The notes: generated from the letters alone by a model not told the origin. Counted from the stretch's first letter, positions 9,463 to 17,856 are shown. The stretch: DNA of 64,000 nt from Roseateles depolymerans (GCA_003241055.1 QFOD01000004.1:186001-250000); one strand, 5' to 3'. Numbers and translations: made by a program.

Positions 9463-9792
9463 TCAGAGAAACTGCGGTGGCCCGCGGCTGCGTGCCTTCA
9501 GCGCACGCTGAGGCAGCGGGGTGCCTGCGCAGGGCCACGCGCACTCATGGCGTACCTGCAGCAGTGGCAGGCGCGCCTCGGGGGCTTCCATGCCTGCGGC
9601 GAGATGCGCGTAGGCCAGGCACAAGGTGCACAGCGCGTCCGTGCCTTCGTCTGCGCCATCCGCCCTTGCTTCGGCGGCCGCGTTCTTCAGCGACCCCAGG
9701 TGGGCCAGCTCGTGCCACACCGCTCCCTGCTGGGAGAGCAGCAGAGCCAGGGGCAGCAGCAGTTGCAGAAGATGCTTGCGCATGGCGAGCAT
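9463..9792 (-). CDS. small secreted His/Cys-rich protein, unknown function
   Basis: 109 aa with an N-terminal hydrophobic signal (HLLQLLLPLALLLS), then QQGAVWHELAHLGSL, a CTLCLAYAH motif and HECAWPC. The spaced His and Cys residues could bind a metal in the periplasm. Two ATG codons, at 9792 and 9783, are both possible starts and neither has a clear ribosome site. It precedes the TonB receptor by 88 nt on the same strand and probably shares its transcript. It recalls the short DUF2946-like proteins seen next to TonB receptors, but I cannot confirm family membership. A 13-bp palindrome GCCCCG-C-CGGGGC sits just upstream (9801-9813). Confidence 0.65.
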   Translation of the reverse strand: MLAMRKHLLQLLLPLALLLSQQGAVWHELAHLGSLKNAAAEARADGADEGTDALCTLCLAYAHLAAGMEAPEARLPLLQVRHECAWPCAGTPLPQRALKARSRGPPQFL

Positions 9793-10508
9793 TATTTGAA
9801 GCCCCGCCGGGGCGAGGCTTGCACCTGGGAGTCAGCTGGGTGAAGCCAAGGTTAAGTCGCTGGCCGAGTTGCCTGGAAATGCAGCAGCTTCACCCGTGGA
9901 CCCTGGTGACAACGGCTTGCGAGCGTCGCCCCCGGTTTATCAACAGGTTTATGCACGCCTGCCGTGCATAAGCGGGGATGGGTACCAGCGACTTGCTGAC
10001 GCGTCCTCAAGTCGAAGGCCACCCGAGGCCGGGCTCCCACGGGGACTTTTCAGGGCCCTAATGGAAAAACGGGTTGCCCCCCGCGTTCGACCGGTCGCTT
10101 GCGTCCGGATTGGATTGTTGGTGCCGGCAACCAAGGGCTGGTTTCAGCAGCACTGTGGTCATCCGATCCGCTCCTGGCTAAATGTCCGTTGTTGACCATA
10201 GTGGCCTCTCGGATCGCCAGCACGAATGACTCGGTTCAGCCTGTTGCACCCGGCGCCCAAGCTTCTGGCCCAATTGGCCGCAGCCTCTCCTGATTTCCCG
10301 TCCGATCCATGACTTCCAACCGACGGCTTGGCCTGCCGGAGAAGGGTGAGAACCCGCACGCTGGGATAATTAGCTACGTTCGCGGCCCCGTCCCCCATCG
10401 ATGAGAAGGCCGCGACCGTCGCCGCCGAGCAATGGCTTCTTCCCGCGCATTGTTCCTGGCAGTGCGGCTCTTGCGCGAAGCCGGCCCGCGCCGATACCTC
10501 CATCGTCC
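9793..10508. other. 716-bp region without a supportable gene
   Basis: Short ORFs on both strands overlap one another, lack ribosome sites and show no family motif. The stretch is less GC-biased than the flanking genes. It holds the 13-bp palindrome at 9801-9813, a cluster of DnaA-box-like words at 9937-9971 and a GATAAT -10-like hexamer at 10365-10370 upstream of the diguanylate cyclase, without a good -35 partner. Confidence 0.5.
9937..9971. promoter_or_regulatory. DnaA-box-like word plus 9-bp inverted repeat
   Basis: TTATCAACA at 9937-9945 is one base away from the DnaA box consensus TTATNCACA. It is followed by a perfect inverted repeat, TTATGCACG (9949-9957), 5 nt, CGTGCATAA (9963-9971); each arm is also one base off the same consensus. 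It could be a DnaA-titration or DnaA-regulated site, or the operator of an unrelated dimeric regulator. No replication gene is nearby. Confidence 0.35.
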
Positions 10509-11672
10509 ATGGTTCTAGATCCGTTCACCCTGCTCGTCCTCACCACGGCCATGGCCGCCGCGTCGGCGCTGTACTTGGTCACGGAATGGAGAAGCGTGCG
10601 CGAACGCTCGCTGCTGCTGTGGAGCGCGGGTTTTGCCATCATCGCGGTGGGCAGTGTGCTGGCCCTGCTGCGTTCCAGTGGCCATGTCCTGATCGGCATC
10701 TGGTTCCCCAACGGCACGCTGATCGCCGCCCACTGGCTGTTCCTGGCCGGCGTCGCCCGCTTCACGCGCGTCCGGCTGTCGCGCGCCTGGTGGCTGCTGG
10801 CTGTCGTCTGGCTGGCGCTGCTATTGCTGCCCGACGGCCCCTGGTGGTCCAAGGCGATGCTAGGCATCCAGTCGCTGCTGATCGCCGTCATCACCTTACG
10901 CGCCGGCCTGCTGCTGCGTCCGCACGGCGGCGTTCTGAGCGTGGGCGCGGCGCAACTGCGCGTAGTTCTGCTGGCGCACGGCCTGTTCTACCTGGCCAAG
11001 GCCGGTTCGACAGTGGCGCCGGACGCCTTCATCGACCTGGCCAGTTTCCGCGGCGCGGTGATCCTGGTCTCGCTGGTGGAAGGCGCAATTGCGGTCATGC
11101 TGCTCGCGATGTCCATGACCGGCACCGAGCGCCATCGCCGAGAGGAGCGCATCGCGCAGATCGCTGCCCGCGATCCGCTCACCGACCTGGACAACCGCCG
11201 CGCGCTCTATCTGCGCGCACCAGCGCTGTTGGAGCGAGCCTCGCCGGCCAGTCCCGGCGCCCTGCTGCTGATCGACATCGACCACTTCAAGCAGGTCAAC
11301 GACCTGTACGGCCACGACGCCGGCGACCGCCTGCTGGTGACCCTGAGCAACCTTATCCGCAGTACGCTGCCCCACGGCGCGCTGGCAGCGCGGCTGGGTG
11401 GAGACGAGTTCGTGATCTTTCTGCTTGGCGCCGCGGACGACGCGCAGGCGCTGGGCCAGGGCTTACGCGAGGCGTTCGCGGAGCAAGCGCGCGGGATGTT
11501 CGCGACGCCGGAGCCGGTGTCCCTGAGCATCGGCGCAACCTTATACGATCAGCCCGACATGGAACTTTCGCACTGGCTCAAGCAGGCCGACGAAGCGCTG
11601 TACGCATCGAAGCGCAAAGGACGGGACCGGATGGAACTCGCCCGTCTTCCAACCGGGCGGCCGCACGGATGA
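10509..11672 (+). CDS. membrane diguanylate cyclase (GGDEF domain)
   Basis: 387 aa. The first ~190 residues contain about six hydrophobic segments, a membrane sensor region without a recognised named domain. The C-terminal GGDEF domain has the GTP/metal motif DIDHFKQVNDLYGHDAGD and an intact RLGGDEF signature at residues 297-301, so it should make cyclic di-GMP. No RxxD inhibitory site is present five residues before GGDEF (the stretch reads LPHGALAARL), so product inhibition at the usual I-site is unlikely. ATG 10509 is chosen since the first membrane segment begins there; the frame stays open to 10401 but upstream residues are Arg/Pro-rich and unlikely to be coding. Confidence 0.9.
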   Translation: MVLDPFTLLVLTTAMAAASALYLVTEWRSVRERSLLLWSAGFAIIAVGSVLALLRSSGHVLIGIWFPNGTLIAAHWLFLAGVARFTRVRLSRAWWLLAVVWLALLLLPDGPWWSKAMLGIQSLLIAVITLRAGLLLRPHGGVLSVGAAQLRVVLLAHGLFYLAKAGSTVAPDAFIDLASFRGAVILVSLVEGAIAVMLLAMSMTGTERHRREERIAQIAARDPLTDLDNRRALYLRAPALLERASPASPGALLLIDIDHFKQVNDLYGHDAGDRLLVTLSNLIRSTLPHGALAARLGGDEFVIFLLGAADDAQALGQGLREAFAEQARGMFATPEPVSLSIGATLYDQPDMELSHWLKQADEALYASKRKGRDRMELARLPTGRPHG

Positions 11673-11772
11673 TCCCCATACACGATGCGCCGCACGCAGC
11701 ACGTTGGCGACCATGAAACGGTCTGAGACAGCTCGAAATCGACCTAGACCTTCGGGACGTAGCGAGCGCCTG

Positions 11773-11795
11773 AAACACCCCTGAGGGGGGTTTTT
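11773..11795 (+). terminator. probable terminator of the diguanylate cyclase gene
   Basis: A CCCC-TGA-GGGG hairpin extended by further partial pairs is followed by TTTTT, 100 nt beyond the stop codon. Confidence 0.55.
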
Positions 11796-11803
11796 GAGAA
11801 TTG

Positions 11804-11840
11804 AAAGGAAAACGGGTTACGTCTTGCGACGTAACCCGTT
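11804..11840 (-). terminator. strong hairpin terminator downstream of tRNA-Pro
   Basis: A perfect 13-bp stem AACGGGTTACGTC / GACGTAACCCGTT with a TTGC loop is followed on the minus strand by TTCCTTT. It starts 18 nt after the tRNA 3' end, so it should end the tRNA transcript. Confidence 0.7.
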
Positions 11841-11857
11841 GATCTACTTCAATAAAA

Positions 11858-11935
<78 letters not shown>

Positions 11936-11968
11936 CTGAGCCAATCAGTATAACCTAAAAATTCGCCC

Positions 11969-12487
11969 TTAGAAGATAAGACTGGCGCGAATTGCAAGAA
12001 GTTCGGCCCGGACCTCGTCCAGCGAACCCACCGGACCGCGGTCGGCCACGGGCAGCGAGAGCGCGGCCTCAGGGGCGCGCAGGGCCTGTGCAGCGAGTGG
12101 GCTGGGCGCCACCTGGGTGATCAAGCTGGGTGTCATCACGAGATCCGCATCGACGTCACCGTCGTCGTCGATCTCGTGCGCGGCCACTTCCGCTTCCTCG
12201 CGGAAACTCTGCGCCAGTGATGCGGCGCCGGCCAAGCCTTCGCTCAGCTGGTTGCGAGCGCCGCTGATGGTGAATCCCTGGTCGTAGAGCAGGTCGCGGA
12301 TGCGGCGAATGAGCAGCACCTCATGGTGCTGGTAGTAGCGGCGATTGCCACGCCGCTTCATCGGCTTGAGCTGAGTGAACTCTTGTTCCCAGTAGCGCAG
12401 CACGTACGGCTTGACGCCGCACAGCTCGCTCACTTCACCGATCGTGAAGTAGCGTTTGGCTGGAATGGCGGGCAGCGCTTTGTCCAT
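11969..12487 (-). CDS. MerR-family transcriptional regulator
   Basis: 172 aa with an N-terminal winged helix of the MerR type: YFTIGEVSELCGVKPYVLRY, the wing basic stretch KRRGNRRYYQ and LLIRRIRDLLYDQGFTI. The C-terminal part is acidic and lacks the cysteine metal-binding loop of metal-sensing MerR proteins, so the effector is unknown. It is the conserved orphan MerR gene that follows ihfA in beta-proteobacteria and lies 34 nt after it. ATG at 12487 is preferred to a TTG nine bases upstream. Confidence 0.88.
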   Translation of the reverse strand: MDKALPAIPAKRYFTIGEVSELCGVKPYVLRYWEQEFTQLKPMKRRGNRRYYQHHEVLLIRRIRDLLYDQGFTISGARNQLSEGLAGAASLAQSFREEAEVAAHEIDDDGDVDADLVMTPSLITQVAPSPLAAQALRAPEAALSLPVADRGPVGSLDEVRAELLAIRASLIF

Positions 12488-12521
12488 GCAAATCAAGGCG
12501 TTCAGGGCAGGACGTCAGACT

Positions 12522-12890
12522 CTACTCGAAGTCTTCAGCCGCAGGTGCCTCACCTTGTACCAAGGCTTTCAGCTTGTGACTGGCGTGAAATGTCACAACG
12601 TTGCGGGCCTTGATCGGGATGGATTCACCCGTCCGCGGGTTGCGCCCCGGGCGAGGGGCTTTGCGGCGGATGTTGAAGTTGCCGAAGCCCGAGAGCTTCA
12701 CGTCCTGCCCCTTGACTAGGCTGTCGTGCAGGATGTCGAAAAAGGCTTCGACCATGTCCTTGGACTCGCGCTTGTTCAGGCCGAGCTTGTCGAACAGCAG
12801 TTCGGCCAGCTCGGCCTTGGTCAGCGTTGGGGTCTCCAGGCTGCCGATCACGACCGCGGCAGCGGGCTTGTTGGCGTCGTTCGCATCCAT
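12522..12890 (-). CDS. ihfA: integration host factor subunit alpha
   Basis: 122 aa, longer than E. coli IhfA (99 aa) owing to ~20 extra N-terminal residues (MDANDANKPAAAVVIGSLE) and a short C-terminal extension. The core TKAELAELLFDKLGLNKRES and the DNA-binding beta-arm with GFGNFNIRRKAPRPGRNPRTG are intact, including the proline that intercalates DNA. It forms the IHF heterodimer that bends DNA. It is encoded 20 nt downstream of pheT, as in the E. coli pheST-ihfA order. Confidence 0.95.
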   Translation of the reverse strand: MDANDANKPAAAVVIGSLETPTLTKAELAELLFDKLGLNKRESKDMVEAFFDILHDSLVKGQDVKLSGFGNFNIRRKAPRPGRNPRTGESIPIKARNVVTFHASHKLKALVQGEAPAAEDFE

Positions 12891-12910
12891 GGGATGTCCT
12901 CGTCCTCGGA

Positions 12911-15352
12911 TCAGCCGCGCAGGCGCGCACCGACCTGCTGTTGGGCGGCGGCCACGATGGCGGCGACCACGGCCTCCACGCGTTCGTCGGTCAATGTGGT
13001 GTCGTCGTCCAGCAGCTCCAGACGGACAGCGAGCGAGCGCTCGTCGGCCTGAAGCTCGGCACTGGCCCCTGGCGCCGGCTTGAACACATCAAAGAGGCGT
13101 GCGCTGCGCAGCAGCGGCGCGCCTGCGGCCGTGATGCTGGCCATCAAGGCATCGTGGCTGACGCTGTCGCGCACCACCAGCGCCAGATCGCGCAGCACGG
13201 CCTGCTGGCGCGGCAGCGGCTTGCCGACCGGCAGTGGCTTGTCGAGCACGGCATCGAGCGCCAGCTCGAACAGCACGGGGGCGCCGCCGGGGATCTCGTA
13301 GGCCTGGCGCCAGCGCGGATGCAGCTCGCCGATCACGCCGGCGTCGATGCCGTCGACCAGCACGCGGGCGCTGCGGCCGGGGTGCAGGGCCGGGTGCTCG
13401 GTGGGCACGAACTGCAGCTGGCGCGGGGCGAGCAGGGCTTCCAGATCGCCCTTGACGTCAAAGAAGTCGACTGCACGGTCGCGCTGGCTCCATTGCGGCT
13501 GGTCGGCCGGGCCCCAGGCCAGGCCGGCAACGCGCACGGGCTGGGTGATGCCGGCGACGGCCAGCGGGCCGGCGGCCTGCGCTGTGTCGCGCAGGAAGAC
13601 ACGGCCGATTTCGAACACGCGCACGCGGCTGGCGCGGCGGGCCTGGTTGTGGCGCAGCACCTGCACCAGGCTGCCCATCAGGCTGGTGCGCATCACCGAC
13701 AGCGGTGCGGCGATGGGGTTGAGCAGGCGGATGGGCTGTTCGTTGCCCGCCAGCTCGCGCTCCCAGCGCTCTTCAACGAAGCTGAAGTTGATGGTTTCGA
13801 AGTAGTCGCGCGCGGCGATGGCGCGGCGCAGTGCATGCACGCCCTGGCTCGCTTCGGAACGGGTCTTGGCGACGATGGGCGCCAGCGGCGCCGTAGCCGG
13901 CAGGGTCGGGTAGCCCATCACGCGGATGACTTCCTCGATCAGGTCTTCCTCGATCAGCAGGTCGAAGCGCCAGCTCGGCGGGGTCACGGTCAGCGCGCCG
14001 TCGGCCGCGGAGAAGGGCAGGCCCAGGCGCGTGAAGACGCGTTCGCAGTCGGCCTGAGTGATGTCCATGCCGATGACCTTGGCGGCGCGCGCCACGCGCA
14101 GCGTGACGGGCTGGCGCACGGGCAGCTTGGGCGCCTGGTCGTCGATGGGGCCGACGCGGGTGTCCGGCGTGCCGCAGATGTCCAGGATGAGCTGGGTGAT
14201 GCGCTCGATGTGTTCAACCGTCTGTGCCGGGTCGACGCCGCGCTCGAAGCGGTGGCCGGCGTCGGTGGAGAAGTTGAAGCGGCGGCCGCGGCCCATCACG
14301 GCCTCGGGCGCCCAGAAAGCGGCCTCCACGTAGACGTTCTTCGTGTCGTCGGACACGGCGGTGTGGTCGCCGCCCATGATGCCGGCCAGCGATTCCACGG
14401 CGGACGCATCGGCGATGACGCCGACCTTTTCGTCGACAGTGATGGTGTTGCCGTTCAGCAGCTTGAGCTGTTCACCCGCGCGGCCCCAGCGCACAACCAG
14501 CTCGCCGCTGATCTTGTCGAGGTCGAAGATGTGCGACGGGCGGCCGTACTCGAACATCACGTAGTTCGAGATATCGACCAGGGCCGTGACCGAACGTTGG
14601 CCGCAGCGCTCCAGGCGTTGGACCATCCAGGCGGGCGTCTTGGCTTTCGTGTCAATGCCCTTGACGATGCGGCCCGAGAAACGGCCGCACAGGTCGGTGG
14701 CCTCGATGCGGGCGGGCAGTTTGTCGTCCAGTGTCGGCGCGACGGCCGGGAACTCGGGCTGCAGCAGCGGCGAGCCGGTCAGCGCAGAGACCTCGCGTGC
14801 GATGCCGTAGACCGACAGGCAGTGGCCGAGGTTGGGCGTGAGCTTGAGCGTGAAGAGCGTGTCGTCCAGCGCCAGGTGGCGGCGGATGTCTTCGCCCACC
14901 GGGGCGTTGGCGGCGAGTTCCAGCAGGCCGCCGTGGTCCTCGCTCAATTTCAGCTCACGGGCCGAGCACAGCATGCCGAAGCTTTCGACGCCGCGCAGCT
15001 TGCCCACGCCGATCTTGAAGGGCTTGCCGTCGGCGCCCGGCGGCAGCTCGGCGCCGACGGTGGCCAGCGGCACCTTGATGCCGGCGCGGGCATTGGGCGC
15101 GCCGCAGACGATCTGCAGCGGCTCGCCGTTGTTGAAGGCTGCGCCCGCGTTGACCTTGCACACGCGCAGCTTGTCGGCGTTGGGGTGCTGCTCGGCCTCG
15201 AGGATTTCGGCCACGACGATGCCGTGGAAGGGCGGCGCGACCGGGCGCAGCTCTTCCACCTCCATGCCGGACATGGTCAGCAGCTCGGCCAGTTGGGCGG
15301 TGGACAGCGAGGGGTTGCAGAACTCGCGCAGCCAGGACTCAGGAAATTGCAT
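12911..15352 (-). CDS. pheT: phenylalanine-tRNA ligase beta subunit
   Basis: 813 aa, close to the usual ~800. It starts MQFPESWLREF and carries an N-terminal tRNA-binding (EMAP-like) domain, B3/B4 editing region, B5 domains, the catalytic-like core and the C-terminal ferredoxin-fold anticodon-binding domain (from about residue 720: DLALVVRDSVSHDALM). It pairs with PheS to form the (alpha-beta)2 enzyme charging tRNA-Phe. It begins 30 nt after pheS and is clearly co-transcribed. Confidence 0.96.
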   Translation of the reverse strand: MQFPESWLREFCNPSLSTAQLAELLTMSGMEVEELRPVAPPFHGIVVAEILEAEQHPNADKLRVCKVNAGAAFNNGEPLQIVCGAPNARAGIKVPLATVGAELPPGADGKPFKIGVGKLRGVESFGMLCSARELKLSEDHGGLLELAANAPVGEDIRRHLALDDTLFTLKLTPNLGHCLSVYGIAREVSALTGSPLLQPEFPAVAPTLDDKLPARIEATDLCGRFSGRIVKGIDTKAKTPAWMVQRLERCGQRSVTALVDISNYVMFEYGRPSHIFDLDKISGELVVRWGRAGEQLKLLNGNTITVDEKVGVIADASAVESLAGIMGGDHTAVSDDTKNVYVEAAFWAPEAVMGRGRRFNFSTDAGHRFERGVDPAQTVEHIERITQLILDICGTPDTRVGPIDDQAPKLPVRQPVTLRVARAAKVIGMDITQADCERVFTRLGLPFSAADGALTVTPPSWRFDLLIEEDLIEEVIRVMGYPTLPATAPLAPIVAKTRSEASQGVHALRRAIAARDYFETINFSFVEERWERELAGNEQPIRLLNPIAAPLSVMRTSLMGSLVQVLRHNQARRASRVRVFEIGRVFLRDTAQAAGPLAVAGITQPVRVAGLAWGPADQPQWSQRDRAVDFFDVKGDLEALLAPRQLQFVPTEHPALHPGRSARVLVDGIDAGVIGELHPRWRQAYEIPGGAPVLFELALDAVLDKPLPVGKPLPRQQAVLRDLALVVRDSVSHDALMASITAAGAPLLRSARLFDVFKPAPGASAELQADERSLAVRLELLDDDTTLTDERVEAVVAAIVAAAQQQVGARLRG

Positions 15353-15382
15353 GGTGATTCTTGAACTAGGGGGCCGGGCGAA

Positions 15383-16426
15383 TTACTTGAACTGGGCCAG
15401 GAAGCGCAGGTCGCCGTCGAAGAAGGCGCGCAGGTCGTTGACGCCATAGCGCAGCATGGCCAGGCGATCGATGCCGGAGCCGAAGGCGAAGCCGATGTAG
15501 CGCTCGGGGTCCAGCCCCATGTTGCGGATCACCTGCGGGTGCACCTGGCCGGAGCCGGACACCTCGAGCCAGCGGCCCTTCAGCGGGCCGCTCTCGAACA
15601 TGATGTCGATCTCGGCGCTGGGTTCGGTGAACGGGAAGTAGCTGGGGCGGAAGCGCAGCTGCAACTGGTCCGTCTCGAAGAAGGCCGTGATGAAGTTCAG
15701 GTAGACCGCCTTCAGGTCCTTGAACGAGATGTTCTCGCCGACCCACAGGCCTTCGACCTGGTGGAACATCGGTGAGTGCGTGGCGTCGCTGTCGACGCGG
15801 TAGGTGCGGCCCGGCGCGATCACGCGGATCTCGGGCATCGTGTCCTGGCCGGCGTAGCGCTTGGCGTGGGCCTGCGCGTAGCGGATCTGCATCGGGCTGG
15901 TGTGCGGGCGCAGGTTCAGCCACGCCCCGTTCTCGTCCTTCATGTCGACGTAGAACGTGTCCTGCATCGAGCGGGCCGGGTGGTTCTCGGGGTTGTTCAG
16001 CGCCGAGAAGCTGAACCAGTCGGTCTCGATCTCGGGGCCGTCGGCGACGTCGAAGCCCATGGAGCCGAAGATGGCCTCGATGCGCTCCATAGCACGCGTG
16101 ATGGGGTGCAGGCCGCCGGTGCCGCGGCTGCGACCCGGCAGGGTGACATCCAGCGCCTCGGCCTTGAGCTGACTCGCCAGTTCGGCCGCGGCCAGCGCGT
16201 CACGGCGGGCGGTCAGGGCGGCCTCGATGGCGACCTTGGTCTGGTTGATCTCGGCGCCGCGGGTCTTCTTTTCCTCGATGCTGAGGGCGCCCAGGCCCTT
16301 CATCAGCTCGGTCACCCGACCGGACTTGCCAAGGTAGCGTGCCTTGGCGTTTTCCAGTTCGGCAGGCGTGGGGGCGGCAGCAAAGTCTTCTTTGGCCGCT
16401 TGCAGCAGGGCGTCGAGATCGGACAT
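15383..16426 (-). CDS. pheS: phenylalanine-tRNA ligase alpha subunit
   Basis: 347 aa. An N-terminal coiled-coil (residues ~1-90) binds tRNA-Phe and the class II catalytic core has HPITRAMERIEAIF, the motif 2 region TSPMQIRYAQ and motif 3 GFAFGSGIDRLAMLRYG. The start MSDLDALLQAAKED at 16426 is chosen by family length; the frame continues upstream to 16690 into rplT and that part is not coding. Two hairpins lie between rplT and this gene and may tune expression. Confidence 0.96.
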   Translation of the reverse strand: MSDLDALLQAAKEDFAAAPTPAELENAKARYLGKSGRVTELMKGLGALSIEEKKTRGAEINQTKVAIEAALTARRDALAAAELASQLKAEALDVTLPGRSRGTGGLHPITRAMERIEAIFGSMGFDVADGPEIETDWFSFSALNNPENHPARSMQDTFYVDMKDENGAWLNLRPHTSPMQIRYAQAHAKRYAGQDTMPEIRVIAPGRTYRVDSDATHSPMFHQVEGLWVGENISFKDLKAVYLNFITAFFETDQLQLRFRPSYFPFTEPSAEIDIMFESGPLKGRWLEVSGSGQVHPQVIRNMGLDPERYIGFAFGSGIDRLAMLRYGVNDLRAFFDGDLRFLAQFK

Positions 16427-16447
16427 TCGGAATATCGGAATGAGAAA

Positions 16448-16503
16448 GGGCCGACCCAGCGGGCCGGCCCTCAAAAGTTGCGTGCTCCGGCTCGCACCGG
16501 AGC
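16448..16503 (-). terminator. two hairpins between rplT and pheS, second terminator-like
   Basis: In transcript order there is first a perfect 7-bp hairpin (GCTCCGG/CCGGAGC, 16484-16503), then a 10-bp stem GGGCCGGCCC/GGGTCGGCCC (16448-16470) followed by TTTCTC. The T-run is weak, so partial read-through is likely. The position matches the pheM attenuator of E. coli, but no Phe-rich leader peptide is visible in the 86-nt gap. Confidence 0.5.
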
Positions 16504-16512
16504 GGATCGCAA

Positions 16513-16869
16513 TCAGGCGAGCGCGGCCTTCACCTTGGCGAAGATGCTGGCGAAGCCAGCCGGATCGTTGACGGCCAGATCGGCGAGAACCTTGCGGTCG
16601 ATCTCGATCTGGGCCTTCTTCAGACCCGCCACGAACTTGCTGTAGGACAGGCCCAGGCCACGCGAGGCGGCGTTGATACGGGCGATCCACAGCTGACGGA
16701 ACACGCGCTTCTTGGTGCGGCGGTCACGGTAGGCGTATTGGCCCGCCTTCATCACCGCCTGCTTGGCGATGCGGAAAACGTTCTTACGACGACCGCGGAA
16801 GCCCTTGGCCAGGGCCAGGACCTTCTTGTGACGGGCGCGAGCGGTAACACCACGTTTGACGCGAGGCAT
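16513..16869 (-). CDS. rplT: 50S ribosomal protein L20
   Basis: 118 aa, standard length, starting MPRVKRGVTARARHKKVL with the highly basic extended N-terminus and the globular C-terminal part (LWIARINAASRGLGLSYSKF). L20 is an early assembly protein binding 23S rRNA and in E. coli also represses rpmI-rplT translation. AAGGAGAAAC lies before the ATG. It follows rpmI by 29 nt. Confidence 0.97.
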   Translation of the reverse strand: MPRVKRGVTARARHKKVLALAKGFRGRRKNVFRIAKQAVMKAGQYAYRDRRTKKRVFRQLWIARINAASRGLGLSYSKFVAGLKKAQIEIDRKVLADLAVNDPAGFASIFAKVKAALA

Positions 16870-16898
16870 ATGTTTCTCCTTCTAGTCTTGGTGGTGGA

Positions 16899-17102
16899 TT
16901 ACAGGCCGGCGAAAGGCAACATTTGAGCCATGTGGCCCATGTTGGTTTCGTGCACGTTCACAGCGCCGCGCAGCTGACGCTTGTTCTTCGTCGTCTTCTT
17001 GGTCAGGATGTGGCGCTTGAACGCCTGACCGCGCTTGACGGTACCACCCGGACGCACGCGAAAACGCTTCTTCGCGCTGCTCTTGGTCTTCATCTTGGGC
17101 AT
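16899..17102 (-). CDS. rpmI: 50S ribosomal protein L35
   Basis: 67 aa starting MPKMKTKSSAKKRFRVRPGG, with the lysine-rich family signature. ATG at 17102 has AAAAGGAGC upstream; the longer frame to 17156 is rejected. The 125-nt gap before it contains paired elements such as AACCGGYC...GACCGGTT (17179-17212 area), a place where E. coli has the L20-binding operator; I only note the similarity of position. Confidence 0.96.
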   Translation of the reverse strand: MPKMKTKSSAKKRFRVRPGGTVKRGQAFKRHILTKKTTKNKRQLRGAVNVHETNMGHMAQMLPFAGL

Positions 17103-17227
17103 GTGAATGCTCCTTTTAAGTATGTCCCTGGGGCGGTACCGGAGAGCCCGGCACACTTGTTGGCCTCAGGAGACTTGTGAACCGGCCAGCGACCAAACCG
17201 ACCGGTTGAACCTCTTGCAAAAAACGC

Positions 17228-17773
17228 TCAGCGCTTCTTGGGCGCCAGCACCATGATCATCTGGCGACCTTCGAGCTTGGGCATGTTCTCGACCACCGCC
17301 ACATCGGCCAGTTCGTCGCGAATGCGCTCCAGCAGGCGCATGCCGATGTCCTGATGGGTGATCTCGCGGCCGCGGTAGCGCAGCGTGACCTTGCCCTTGT
17401 CACCATCCTCGGCAATGAAGCGGCGCAGGTTGCGCATCTTGATCTGGTAGTCGCCTTCGTCCGTACCCGGGCGGAACTTGACTTCCTTGATCTCGATGAT
17501 CTTTTGCTTGGCCTTGGCCTCGGCTGCGCGTTTCTGCTCCTGGTACTTGAACTTGCCGTAGTCCATCAGCCGGCAGACCGGCGGCGTGGCAGTGGCAGAG
17601 ATCTCGACCAAGTCCACATCCAGTTCGCCTGCCATGCGCAGTGCTTCCTGGATGCTGACGATGCCCAGAGGTTCGTTCTCGGGGCCGTTCAGACGGACTT
17701 CGGGGGCCATGATTTCGCGGTTCAGCCGGTGCTTGCGCTCCGGAATCGCACGACGGTCGGCAAACGTAGCGAT
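17228..17773 (-). CDS. infC: translation initiation factor IF-3, AUC start codon
   Basis: 181 aa counted from ATC at 17773 (reading IATFADRRAIPERKHRLN). The first ATG in frame (17710) would remove the conserved N-terminal RLNREIMAPEVRL stretch, while the ATC has GAAAGGT 7 nt upstream. An AUU/AUC-type start is the known device by which IF-3 represses its own translation in E. coli. The IF3-N domain (VRLNGPENEPLGIVSIQEAL) and the C-terminal KVTLRYRGREITHQDIG are complete. The gene lies 83 nt after thrS, with a terminator-like hairpin between. Confidence 0.93.
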   Translation of the reverse strand: MATFADRRAIPERKHRLNREIMAPEVRLNGPENEPLGIVSIQEALRMAGELDVDLVEISATATPPVCRLMDYGKFKYQEQKRAAEAKAKQKIIEIKEVKFRPGTDEGDYQIKMRNLRRFIAEDGDKGKVTLRYRGREITHQDIGMRLLERIRDELADVAVVENMPKLEGRQMIMVLAPKKR

Positions 17774-17780
17774 GGTGTTG

Positions 17781-17787
17781 ACCTTTC
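17781..17787 (-). promoter_or_regulatory. ribosome binding site deciding the infC AUC start
   Basis: GAAAGGT on the minus strand is 7 nt from ATC 17773; no comparable site precedes the first in-frame ATG at 17710. Confidence 0.7.
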
Positions 17788-17816
17788 AGCGAAGCCCAGG
17801 CCGGCAGGCTTCAAAC

Positions 17817-17856
17817 AAAAAACAAAGCGCGCCCGGCTGGCGCGGATCGGCGCTTT
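17817..17856 (-). terminator. thrS-infC intercistronic terminator
   Basis: Immediately after the thrS stop the transcript can pair AAAGCGC with GCGCTTT, or CGCGCC with GGCGCG more tightly, and then runs into GTTTTTTG. This is a good intrinsic terminator shape, so infC probably also has its own promoter, or the site attenuates read-through. Confidence 0.6.

Noticed and set aside
9869..10195. ORFs in the gene-free stretch before the diguanylate cyclase
   Set aside because: Several overlap in different frames, none has a ribosome site, signal or recognisable domain.
12827..15364. Long plus-strand ORF opposite pheT
   Set aside because: Antisense shadow of pheT with the same low-complexity composition and no ribosome site.
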